Positions 53,585 through 61,632 of a DNA stretch of 64,000 bases are shown here, piece after piece (position 1 is the first letter of the stretch; each line of letters opens with the position of its first letter). Source of the stretch: CAZWSX01 sp964636985 (GTDB lineage Bacteria; Planctomycetota; Planctomycetia; Pirellulales; Pirellulaceae); the NCBI GenBank assembly GCA_964636985.1, contig CAZWSX010000012.1, positions 130,874 through 194,873 of the forward strand, read 5' to 3'. Below the pieces are notes generated by a model that saw only the letters and a list, made by a program, of their open reading frames with translations, was not told where the DNA came from and searched no databases. A program made the position numbers and the translations under genes.

Positions 53585-53655
53585 AAATGAACCCGGTAGC
53601 ACTGGATCGCATCTCAGCGACTCGTTGCTACTGAACCTGGAAGGAGTCGGTGTTT

Positions 53656-53937
53656 ATGACTACCGCGACTGGTGAATTGCTGATCGGCGGCTCGCGCTTG
53701 CGAAAACTGCAGTGCGAGTTGGAACAAGAAAATCGCGACGAAAAGGGGACCAGTTGGCTCCTCACAGGGCGCATCAGTTTGCCCCCGGGCGATGGCGATT
53801 CATTGCAAGTCGCAAGGCAATACCTGCTCCGATTGGACGACGGCCGCCAGGCGCTCGTCGAGTTGGTCAAAGTCACGCCTGTCGATCCCCAGCACGTCGA
53901 AGCCGATTTCCGGCCGTGTACCTGCAAGCCTCGATAA
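53656..53937 (+). CDS. Hypothetical protein, 93 aa
   Basis: A small soluble protein starting at ATG 53656, with AAGGAG about 10 bases upstream; a GTG two codons earlier is the alternative. The sequence has an alternating, beta-rich pattern (LLIGGSRLRKLQCELEQEN, RQYLLRLDDGRQALVELVKVTPV) and ends CTCKPR. I do not recognise a family. It follows the PFOR continuation by 71 bases on the same strand and may share its transcript. Confidence 0.6.
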   Translation: MTTATGELLIGGSRLRKLQCELEQENRDEKGTSWLLTGRISLPPGDGDSLQVARQYLLRLDDGRQALVELVKVTPVDPQHVEADFRPCTCKPR

Positions 53938-54376
53938 CTTCGACGTGGGCCTCTCCGTCAATCGGTTCGGAAGACAAGAATCGATCGGCACAGCCCTTGC
54001 CGGCTTTGTTGAACTGCTGCCGATTTGGCAGCGGAATGGAGGACCAACCCATAAAGTTTTTGGGTTGCCCCGTCCGACCGGTGCCGGCGCAGTGGCCAAA
54101 AGTCGGGTAGCGGGGCAGACGCTTCTGTGCGATGACCCTTGGGGAGCTTAATCATTACTGCGACAATCCACGACCAGGATTTCGGGTGCGCCCGATTCGA
54201 CGGTCAGTCCAAGGTCATCGCATTCTTTGCTTTCAATACCGTTCTCCAAAGGCATGAGCTTCCGCTACGGCTTGAATTTGCCTTTTTTCGCCCGGTATGA
54301 TATAAGCATCGACTGATGAATCGCCGGCACAGTTTCTCCTGCTGTGCTTGCCGCCCGCCTTTGATGGAGAGCCGCC
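53938..54376. other. Intergenic region upstream of DUF1501 gene
   Basis: No gene that I can support; open frames here lack ribosome sites and family-like sequence. The only clear element is the promoter at 54278-54306. Confidence 0.4.
54278..54306 (+). promoter_or_regulatory. Sigma70-like promoter for DUF1501/WD40 genes
   Basis: TTGCCT (54278-54283) and TATAAG (54301-54306) are spaced by 17 bases and lie about 70 bases before the ATG at 54377, giving a leader of about 65 bases. Confidence 0.5.
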
Positions 54377-55729
54377 ATGCTTTCGATATTGGGTCGCTCG
54401 CACAAGCATTGCGATGGAGTCGCTCGACGCGAAGTGCTGCGCATTGGCGGTCTGGCTCTTGGCGGACTGACGCTGCCGCAACTGCTGCAAGCCGAATCGC
54501 AGTCGCCAGGCAAGCGGCAAAAATCGGTGATTATGGTTTTCCTTTCAGGCGGACCACCTCATCAGGACATGGTCGACCTGAAGATGGACGCGCCGGTCGA
54601 GATTCGCGGCGAGTTCAAACCGATCTCGACGCAAGTTCCTGGCATTCAGATTTGCGAACATCTGCCAAAGCTCGCAAGCTCGATCAACAATTGGGGGATC
54701 ATTCGTTCGCTTGTCGGATCGGTGGGGCATCACGCGTCGTTTCAATGCATGACGGGCTGGCCGCCCGAGCGTCAGCCTGCTGGTGGTTGGCCTTCGTTTG
54801 GGTCGGCCATTTCAAAACTCAAAGGGCAAGCCGTTCCGGGCATTCCCGCTTACGTCAACCTGTCGCCGCGAATGAAGGGGGGCGGGTGGCACGACCCCGG
54901 GCAGGCCGGCTTTGCGGGACAAGCTCACGCACCGTTCGCGCCGAATTTCTCGGGCGTCACGCTCGGGGGCAGTTCCATTGCCGTCAACAGTCTGTCCGAG
55001 CGGCAGTCGCTGATGACTCAACTGGACGACTTGAAGCGCACGTTGGCCAGCGACGATACGATTGCCGGCCTCGATGCGTATCAGCAGCAGGCGTACGGCA
55101 TTCTCACGTCGGGCAAGCTCGCTAAAGCTCTCGACCTGGAACAAGAAGACCCGAAGCTGCGCGACAAGTACGGGCGAGGTTCACCGGAGAATGCCGGTTA
55201 CGGCGATGCCGGGCCGCTGATGAACGATTACTTCCTGGCGGCGCGGCGATTGATTGAAGCCGGTGTGCGCGTAGTCAGCCTCGCGTACGGTCGATGGGAC
55301 TGGCATGGCCGGCCTCATGGAACGACTTTCGACAACGCTCGCGATCACTTGCCCGTGATGGATCAAGGCCTGACCGCTTTGATTGAAGACTTGAGCGAGC
55401 GCGGCATGCTGGAAGACACTACCGTCTTGGTGTGGGGCGAGTTTGGCCGCACGCCGCAAATCAACAAAAACGGCGGTCGTGACCACTGGCCCAATGTCGC
55501 GTGCGCGTTGCTGGCGGGCGGTGGGATTCGCGGTGGACGAGTCGTCGGCGCAACCGACCGCTTGGGCGGTAATCCGATCGATCGCCCGGTGCATTTCCAA
55601 GACGTCTTCGCGACGCTCTATCACAATCTCGGCATCAATACCAATACGGCGACCATCAACGACCTCAGTGGCCGGCCGCGTTACCTGGTCGATCACACGC
55701 AGTACAAGCCGATTCGTGAATTGATCTGA
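54377..55729 (+). CDS. DUF1501 (sulfatase-fold) protein with Tat signal
   Basis: A 450-residue exported protein. The N-terminus ARREVLRIGGLALGGLTLPQLL (residues about 17-38) is a Tat-type signal. The DUF1501 fold follows, with MVFLSGGPPHQDMVDLKMDAP near residue 53, VGSVGHHASFQCMTGWPP and, near the C-terminus, VLVWGEFGRTPQINKNGGRDHWP, where alkaline-phosphatase-fold enzymes carry metal-ligand Asp/His residues. The next WD40 gene begins inside its stop codon (TGATG). In planctomycetes DUF1501 genes usually stand next to a DUF1553 cytochrome gene; none is here. Reaction unknown. Confidence 0.93.
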   Translation: MLSILGRSHKHCDGVARREVLRIGGLALGGLTLPQLLQAESQSPGKRQKSVIMVFLSGGPPHQDMVDLKMDAPVEIRGEFKPISTQVPGIQICEHLPKLASSINNWGIIRSLVGSVGHHASFQCMTGWPPERQPAGGWPSFGSAISKLKGQAVPGIPAYVNLSPRMKGGGWHDPGQAGFAGQAHAPFAPNFSGVTLGGSSIAVNSLSERQSLMTQLDDLKRTLASDDTIAGLDAYQQQAYGILTSGKLAKALDLEQEDPKLRDKYGRGSPENAGYGDAGPLMNDYFLAARRLIEAGVRVVSLAYGRWDWHGRPHGTTFDNARDHLPVMDQGLTALIEDLSERGMLEDTTVLVWGEFGRTPQINKNGGRDHWPNVACALLAGGGIRGGRVVGATDRLGGNPIDRPVHFQDVFATLYHNLGINTNTATINDLSGRPRYLVDHTQYKPIRELI

Positions 55730-56619
55730 TGCCTACGTTGAGACTAACGCACACGCTCAAGCACCCTAACGCGGCCTACGCGGTGGCGTATTCGCCGGAC
55801 GGAGAGCGGCTTGCGACGGGCAGTCTCGATAACACGGTGAAGCTTTGGAATGCTCACACGGGCGACGAAATTGCCCGATTGCGTGGCCACGGAGATGGGG
55901 TTTGTGGCGTCGCGTTTTCAACCGACGGTAAAAAACTCTTTTCGGCGAGCCTCGATCAATCGCTCCGCTCTTGGGATGGTCATAGTGGTGCGGCAACTGG
56001 TTCGGCGGTCGGCCACTCGGCTTATTTGGAATCGATGGCCGCCTCGCCCGACGGAAAAGCGTTCGCGACGGGCGGGCACGACAATATGGTTCGCCTGTGG
56101 AGCGGCGATGGCGCGCCAGGCGCGCAGTTAAGAGGACATACCGAGGCCGTTTATGCTGTGGCCTTTTCCATGGATGGAAAAACGTTGGCCTCAGGCGGCA
56201 ACGATCAACAGCTCTTCTTGTGGAACATCGCCACGGGCGAAAAGAAGCCGGTCTCCGGTCATCGCGGTTCGGTACAAGCGATCGCCTTCTCGCCGGATGG
56301 AAAGCGATTCGCCGCGAGTGCCGAGCAGACGATTTACTTTTTCACTTTTTCTGGTGAGTCGCTGGACGCGAAATTGGCGACGAAAATCGAACTCGACAAC
56401 TTAATCAAAACACTTGCGTTTTCTCCCGACGGCAAGTGGCTTGCAGCCGGTGAGCGCGACGGAAAACTGCGGCTCTTCACGGCCAGCGAAGGGGCCAGTG
56501 TCACGTCGCAAGATGCTCATACCAATGGCATCTACGGCATCGCCTTTTCGCCCGACAGCCAATCAGTGGCGACGGCGAGCTTCGATCGCACGATCAAGGT
56601 ATGGCAGTTAGAAGACTAG
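55729..56619 (+). CDS. WD40 repeat beta-propeller protein
   Basis: A 296-residue protein made of about seven WD40 repeats (for example AVAYSPDGERLATGSLDNTVKLWN, AVAFSMDGKTLASGGNDQQLFLWN, GIAFSPDSQSVATASFDRTIKVWQ). It has no signal peptide, so it is likely cytoplasmic or moves with its partner. Its ATG overlaps the stop of the DUF1501 gene (TGATG), so translation is coupled and a joint function is likely. Repeat six reads less like a WD40 unit (TIYFFTFSGESLDAKL). WD40 proteins act as protein-interaction platforms; no partner can be named. Confidence 0.93.
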   Translation: MPTLRLTHTLKHPNAAYAVAYSPDGERLATGSLDNTVKLWNAHTGDEIARLRGHGDGVCGVAFSTDGKKLFSASLDQSLRSWDGHSGAATGSAVGHSAYLESMAASPDGKAFATGGHDNMVRLWSGDGAPGAQLRGHTEAVYAVAFSMDGKTLASGGNDQQLFLWNIATGEKKPVSGHRGSVQAIAFSPDGKRFAASAEQTIYFFTFSGESLDAKLATKIELDNLIKTLAFSPDGKWLAAGERDGKLRLFTASEGASVTSQDAHTNGIYGIAFSPDSQSVATASFDRTIKVWQLED

Positions 56620-56631
56620 CGTTCTTCCTGG

Positions 56632-57834
56632 CTATCGCTTTTCGAGAAGACGCTCGATTTCTTCTTCGACTTGTCGAACTCGCTTAAGATTGGGCAACGT
56701 CTTTTCGCCCGCAAGATTAACGAGCTCGACCTCTTTGACGGTAGGACACGCAGCGAGCGAACGAAGCATGGCATCGTCCGCCAGGTTCAAGCTGAGCGTC
56801 AATCGCTGCAATGATTTGGTGTTGGACAGCCCGCTTAGCGATGTACCGTTGGCATCGAGTGCCAGGAGTTCGAAGTCCGATAGCTTCGGCCCTGCCAGTG
56901 CGATCCCGATTTGACGCGGTTTGGCCACGCAATTCCAGAGGCGAATGAATCTTAGTTCGGGCAAACCGACCAGGCCGTCGACCGTTGATTCGGCGGCGTC
57001 ACAGTGTGCGATGCTCAGCCGCTCCAGTTTGGCAAGCGACGGCGAGTCGACTTGATGCCGGAGCGTGAGTCGCAAGAGTTCCAGTGAACGAAGGCTGCGC
57101 CAGTTGGCCAGCTGATATAAGTGGATTTCTTCCATTCCCGATGCCGTCTTCACGGATGGGATCGTCGATGAGGCCGCGGACTGAGTTGACAGAAATCCGC
57201 CAACCAGACTCAGTTCGCGGATCGCACTCTCGGGCGCCGCGACCTCGAGCAGCGTTGGATCTTCGCCGATGCCCTGGAGCGTGAACTTTCGCAGTCCAGG
57301 CCAGCGTGTCACAGTTCTGATGGCTTCCTTCGGCGAATCGGAACTCGTGCGATTGATCGCGAACGAGGAAACGGACAGTGTCGTCGGGAGATGCGATAGC
57401 GAAAGGTCTGGAAGTTCGCCTACCAGTTCCAATTCGGCAAGGCCGTGCCGATGAACAATTGGATCGAGCGCGTCGGGCGAAAGATAGTCCACCTCGATGA
57501 TCAGCTGTTCCAAGTCGTCCAACAGTTCGATCCCCTCGAAGTCGCCGGCAGTGAGCGTCGAATGTTTGGGAAACCTCATTCGCAGTTCAACGACGACTCC
57601 ATTACGCTCGCTGGACGTGACCGAAGCCGATTTAGCCAGCCGCGCCAACCCTTCTTTCTGTCGCGTTGCTCGTAACGTGTGCCGCAAGTAGAGCGACCCG
57701 AACGAAGCGATGACCACCAACAGCAGTAGCGAACGCGTGGAGAATTGCGCCCAGGTAAACCAATGCCACCACCGGCGCCGCTTCGGATTGGGGCGCGGAT
57801 CGTCGTATCGGTCGCGGTAAGACGTCGAAGGCAT
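56632..57834 (-). CDS. Membrane-anchored leucine-rich-repeat-like protein
   Basis: A 400-residue protein with a cytoplasmic basic N-terminus (residues 1-28), one transmembrane segment (FSTRSLLLLVVIASFGSLYL, about 31-50; the planctomycete FSLRTL-type anchor) and an extracytoplasmic repeat region. The repeats show leucine-rich periodicity (LAELELVGELPDLSL, LRSLELLRLTLRHQV, LRFIRLWNCV, LQRLTLSLNLADDAMLRSL). A coiled-coil-like tail ends RQVEEEIERLLEKR. Many planctomycete genomes carry families of such anchored LRR proteins with no known role. It converges on the WD40 gene, with 12 bases between the two stops. Confidence 0.82.
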   Translation of the reverse strand: MPSTSYRDRYDDPRPNPKRRRWWHWFTWAQFSTRSLLLLVVIASFGSLYLRHTLRATRQKEGLARLAKSASVTSSERNGVVVELRMRFPKHSTLTAGDFEGIELLDDLEQLIIEVDYLSPDALDPIVHRHGLAELELVGELPDLSLSHLPTTLSVSSFAINRTSSDSPKEAIRTVTRWPGLRKFTLQGIGEDPTLLEVAAPESAIRELSLVGGFLSTQSAASSTIPSVKTASGMEEIHLYQLANWRSLRSLELLRLTLRHQVDSPSLAKLERLSIAHCDAAESTVDGLVGLPELRFIRLWNCVAKPRQIGIALAGPKLSDFELLALDANGTSLSGLSNTKSLQRLTLSLNLADDAMLRSLAACPTVKEVELVNLAGEKTLPNLKRVRQVEEEIERLLEKR

Positions 57835-57951
57835 GGAAACCTCGACAACGAGCGAAATAGCACGCAGGTCAAGACGTCGGGTCTTGGTCGATGCTAACCG
57901 ATGCCAGGGGCAAACGCGAGTGCGTCACCAGAGATAATAGCGAACCGGCAC

Positions 57952-58248
57952 TTATCGAAAGGTCCACTGGCGATAGTTGTTGTAGTATCCAAAGTGGCGA
58001 TGCGCCTGCGGCCCGCCTTTCCCGCCAAAAAAGCCATACGAATAGGGACGGACGGGGGCTGCCTCAATGGGCGATTCGTCCTCGCGATCGCACGGCGCAT
58101 AAATCGTTCGCACGGGCGGCATCTTGGCAACGGACGCGCGCGGCGGATGATCGGCCAAGGCGTCGGCGGCGATGACCAATACAGTCATCGTGGTCATGGC
58201 TGCAATTTGGAGCAATTCCAGATGTCGACCGTCGTGCCAGCATCGCAT
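57952..58248 (-). CDS. Small exported protein with Tyr/Gly/His-rich C-terminus, 98 aa
   Basis: Start at ATG 58248 with GGAGAA seven bases upstream. Residues about 10-32 look like a Sec signal peptide (LLQIAAMTTMTVLVIAADALA). The mature part ends in YSYGFFGGKGGPQAHRHFGYY and NNYRQWTFR, a pattern common in short planctomycete secreted proteins (YGYFG...HxxxHFGYYxxYxQWxxR). Function unknown. It lies alone, pointing away from the MBL gene. Confidence 0.65.
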   Translation of the reverse strand: MRCWHDGRHLELLQIAAMTTMTVLVIAADALADHPPRASVAKMPPVRTIYAPCDREDESPIEAAPVRPYSYGFFGGKGGPQAHRHFGYYNNYRQWTFR

Positions 58249-58445
58249 GGTTCGTTCTCCAAAATACACCGTGACTTTGTGTGGCTATCGTCCCGGGTCT
58301 GGCGACTTGGTGATTGTTTCCGATTACAAAAACCGTACCGGCGCCAAGCACGCACGCATGCCACAAATTGCACGCGGCGCGGTAAGCTAGGAAACGCGAG
58401 AGCGGGTGCTTTCGTTCCTTTCATCGCTCGCAAAGTTCTTGTTCC

Positions 58446-59261
58446 GTGCCGTGGATTCACCGCAACATCGATATTCGCGGGCAGATGATTCTGCTGGGCA
58501 CGGGGACGTCGGTTGGCGTCCCAACGATCGGCTGCGGGTGCGAGGTCTGCATCGGCGGACATATCCGTAACCAGCGAACGCGCAGCAGTTGTATCTTCGG
58601 CCTCGCGGGCGGCAACCTGCTCATCGATACGGGGCCCGACCTGCGGACCCAGTTGCTGCGCGAAAGCATTGGGTTGGTGCACGCGGTCCTCTACACGCAC
58701 GAGCACAGCGACCATGTCGTCGGCATGGACGATCTCCGGTTGTTTCCGTTTTTCATTGGTCGATCGGTCCCGCTGTTGTGCGAGGAGCGCGTCGAACAAC
58801 GAATCCGCGCGGCCTTTGATTACGCCTTTCGCGACGAAAAGCAAACGCATGATGGCGCCGTTCCCAAAGTGGAATTCCGCCGCATCGGCTTGGAACCCTT
58901 TGAGGTTCTAGGGCAACAGATCATCCCGATTCGATTGAAGCACGGACCCAAGTTCGATGTCCTTGGCTTTCGGGTTGGGGATATCGCCTATTGCACCGAC
59001 ACGAACGGGATCCCGCCCGAGTCGCAGGACAAATTGCAGGGGCTTGATGTGTTGGTGCTCGATGCCCTCCGGCCAAGGCCGCATGTGACCCACTTTTCGC
59101 TGCAAGAAGCGGTCGAAATGGCCCAGCGGCTGGCCCCCAAGAGGACCATCTTCACCCACATATCGCACGAGCTTGATTACGAAACAGTCAACGCGCAGTT
59201 GCCGCCTGGCATGGAGCTGGGCTATGACGGAATGCGCATTCCGCTTCCGGACTCGATGTAA
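58446..59261 (+). CDS. MBL-fold metallo-hydrolase, PhnP-like
   Basis: A beta-lactamase-fold hydrolase of 271 residues if the GTG at 58446 is used, or 258 from ATG 58485. The N-terminal block MILLGTGTSVGVPTIGCGCEVC is typical of the PhnP/phosphodiesterase type with its Cys pair. The metal motif THEHSDHVVGMDD carries HxHxDH, then LKHGPKFDVLGFRVG and the final HxxHEL segment FTHISHELDYE. It should hydrolyse a phosphodiester, such as a cyclic nucleotide or alkyl phosphate. The next gene starts about 210 bases later, so they may be separate. Confidence 0.92.
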   Translation: MPWIHRNIDIRGQMILLGTGTSVGVPTIGCGCEVCIGGHIRNQRTRSSCIFGLAGGNLLIDTGPDLRTQLLRESIGLVHAVLYTHEHSDHVVGMDDLRLFPFFIGRSVPLLCEERVEQRIRAAFDYAFRDEKQTHDGAVPKVEFRRIGLEPFEVLGQQIIPIRLKHGPKFDVLGFRVGDIAYCTDTNGIPPESQDKLQGLDVLVLDALRPRPHVTHFSLQEAVEMAQRLAPKRTIFTHISHELDYETVNAQLPPGMELGYDGMRIPLPDSM

Positions 59262-59275
59262 CACATCGATTTTTC

Positions 59276-59305
59276 TTGACCGGTTCCCTCGAATACCGGT
59301 AGGTT
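59276..59305 (+). promoter_or_regulatory. Possible sigma70-type promoter with paired ACCGGT sites
   Basis: TTGACC (59276-59281) and TAGGTT (59300-59305) are 18 bases apart and lie about 165 bases before the ATG at 59472. The self-complementary ACCGGT occurs twice (59279-59284 and 59295-59300) across the spacer, which could be an operator. Weak -10 match. Confidence 0.3.
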
Positions 59306-59471
59306 AAGGGAGTTGTCGGCCGGCACCAAACCCTTGGGCGTTTTGCCAGAACGCATTGGCTGCATCGACGTGGGAAGCACGTCGGGCCAATCCCTGTCGG
59401 ACCCGGCGATACGAGCGGACGGAAATGTCGTACCGTGTTCGGGGCTCAATTCTTCGAAAGAGGGTGGTGCT

Positions 59472-61301
59472 ATGTTGCGCCGGACGAGATGGGGTGGCCT
59501 GGCGATTGTGATCGTGGCCTCAGGCGTCGGACTATGGAATCTGGCGGAGGGAGCCGAGTCGCAACGCGCGACACCGAAGGCTAAGAAACAAACCCCCGCG
59601 GACGTTAAGGAACAATCGGAAGGGGCGCTTCGCGAAGCGATTGGGCAAGAGACCATCGGCGATATGCCGCAGCGTGAATCGACGCTCGACACGCTGATTA
59701 GTTCGAATCCCGATTTCGCGCCGGCTCGTTGGCAGCGCGGATTCATCAAGACAGCCGACGGATGGCAGCACATTGATGAATTGGCCAATTCGAATACCAC
59801 TTCGAGTTCGGAAGTCGTCTATCTCAATTTGCGAGACAAGACGCCCGACGACTTGGCTGGCAACTTAACCTTGGGATCGTGGTGCAAAAAGCACGGCATG
59901 AAAGAAGCCGCTCGCGGGCACTGGAACCGGGCGGTCTCGTTCGATCCCAACTGCGAGGAAGCTCACGTCGCCCTCGGCGACGCTCGCGTGGATGGGACGT
60001 GGTTGACTTCGGAAGAGCGAGCCGAGGCCGATGGCCGCACCGAAGCCACCCGCAACGCGCTGCGAACTCTGGGGAGCAGGATCCCCGAGTGGGCTCGCGG
60101 CTATGCGACGGGTGTGGAAGCCAAAAAGAAACTGTGCGAAGAAAAGCTGCGAGGAGTACGCGACCCAGCCGCGATTCCGCTGCTCTTGTCGGCGTTGGCG
60201 CCCCGCGGTGAGGAGTCGGCCCTCTTGCTGGTCGACATGTTGAAGTCGATGCCCAGTCACGAGGCGACCTACGCCCTGAGCGACGTGGGCGTGCGGACCG
60301 ATTCGGTCGCCGTTCGAAATGCCGTTGTCGAAGAGTTGAAACTGCGGGATGAACACGCAGTGGTTCCGCCACTGTTGCTCTCGATGTCGAGTCCTGTTAC
60401 GTCGAAGATGCAGTTGACGGTTTCGAACGAGGGCGCGCTGGTTTATCGCCACGTCTTTGCTCGCGAGAACCAAAAGCAAAAAGAAGTTCGCGTGCAGAAC
60501 ACGAACTTTGTCGCCCAGTCGTCCGGCAATGGGAACGACGATCCTTCTGACGGCGCGATTGGCGCGATCGCGGCAGCCGCGATGTTTGCCGCACGCAACG
60601 AAGCCGAAGTCGCCCGGCAAAACTTGACGATCCAGCAAGTGAACGATCGCGTGAGCTTGCTGTTATCGCAGATCACCGACGTCAACAACGGTAAGCCCGA
60701 AGATTGGTGGAACTGGTGGAACCAACGGCAACAAATCCAAATCAAGGGTGACAAGCCGACTCAAACCTCGGTTGGAACGCAGACTTTCGCGATTCAAACG
60801 GGCGGCGGCCAGCAACGTAGCGAGTGCTTTGTGAAGGGAACACCCGTTTGGACCTCGCATGGCAAAGTGGCCATCGAGACCATCCGCCCGGGCGACCTGG
60901 TGTTGTCGCAAGATGTGAAGACGGGCGAACTGGCCTTTAAGGCCGTTATCCAACCAACGCAACGCGCCGCCGAAGCTATCTACGAACTGGAGATCGGATG
61001 CGCCAAGCTGGAATGCACGGGCGGCCACTCGTTCTGGGTAACTGGAACGGGTTGGACCAAAGCCAGCGACCTTAAGCCGGGGATGCTGGTCCGCTGTGCC
61101 GACGGTGCCAAGCCTGTGCTCACGACAACCAAGGGGCGTGAAGTCGAAACCCACAATCTCATTGTGGCCGACTTCCACAGCTACTTCGTCGGGGAAGAAA
61201 AGACTCTCTGCCACGACAATACCGACCAACGGCCGACGCTGGCCATTGTGCCGGGCGTGTACCGAGACGGAGAAGCCCCGCGTGCGGCGGCGCGGAAATA
61301 A
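59472..61301 (+). CDS. Secreted TPR/HEAT-like protein with C-terminal Hint domain (copy 1)
   Basis: A 609-residue exported protein (signal peptide residues about 1-29). Residues 50-200 resemble TPR-type helices (APARWQRGF, GWQHIDEL, HWNRAVSFDPNCEEAHVALGD) and 210-330 HEAT-type repeats. After the acidic, Trp-rich GKPEDWWNWWN comes a Hint domain of the polymorphic-toxin type: CFVKGTPVWT with Cys at 452, TGGH with His at 519, FHSYFVGEEKTLCHDN with Asn at 583. Only 26 residues follow and no toxin domain is present. The frame opens at TTG 59313, but ATG 59472 with a purine-rich site is the start. An adjacent paralogue lies downstream. Confidence 0.85.
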   Translation: MLRRTRWGGLAIVIVASGVGLWNLAEGAESQRATPKAKKQTPADVKEQSEGALREAIGQETIGDMPQRESTLDTLISSNPDFAPARWQRGFIKTADGWQHIDELANSNTTSSSEVVYLNLRDKTPDDLAGNLTLGSWCKKHGMKEAARGHWNRAVSFDPNCEEAHVALGDARVDGTWLTSEERAEADGRTEATRNALRTLGSRIPEWARGYATGVEAKKKLCEEKLRGVRDPAAIPLLLSALAPRGEESALLLVDMLKSMPSHEATYALSDVGVRTDSVAVRNAVVEELKLRDEHAVVPPLLLSMSSPVTSKMQLTVSNEGALVYRHVFARENQKQKEVRVQNTNFVAQSSGNGNDDPSDGAIGAIAAAAMFAARNEAEVARQNLTIQQVNDRVSLLLSQITDVNNGKPEDWWNWWNQRQQIQIKGDKPTQTSVGTQTFAIQTGGGQQRSECFVKGTPVWTSHGKVAIETIRPGDLVLSQDVKTGELAFKAVIQPTQRAAEAIYELEIGCAKLECTGGHSFWVTGTGWTKASDLKPGMLVRCADGAKPVLTTTKGREVETHNLIVADFHSYFVGEEKTLCHDNTDQRPTLAIVPGVYRDGEAPRAAARK

Positions 61302-61326
61302 GCGATTCCAATAGCTACGAATTCTA

Positions 61327-61364
61327 ACGGGCCATCGCTGCCAGTGATGGCCCGTTCTTTTTTG
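61327..61364 (+). terminator. Rho-independent terminator after Hint copy 1
   Basis: ACGGGCCATC and GATGGCCCGT pair in a 10-bp stem, then TCTTTTTT. It starts 26 bases after the stop of copy 1. Confidence 0.85.
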
Positions 61365-61508
61365 CGCGTACGGCCCATCGAATCGGTACACCGTCGTTGC
61401 TCAGGGATCGCGACGTTGTTGGTGGATGTGTTTCGTTTTGGTTGAGTTTTCCCGCTTTTCTTGACCATATCAAGCTTTTTCTTTCTTAGATCGCCGTCTC
61501 CTGCGATC

Positions 61509-61524
61509 TGGCACTCGACGTGCA
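61509..61524 (+). promoter_or_regulatory. Sigma54-type (-24/-12) promoter upstream of Hint copy 2
   Basis: TGGCACTCGACGTGCA fits TGGCACNNNNNTTGCA in all but one of the conserved bases: GG at 61510-61511 and GC at 61522-61523 are the right 12 bases apart. It lies 124 bases before ATG 61633. Nearly the same 17 bases occur after copy 2 (63686). Confidence 0.5.
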
Positions 61525-61632
61525 TATCCGTCCTTCTGTTCGGGCCAGGCAGTGTCAAGGCAGGGAGTCGCTTGTAGAGAGCAGGACCTCCCTTCGCAGA
61601 GTCAGGGGCATCTCTTTTGGGAGGGTCTTTCG

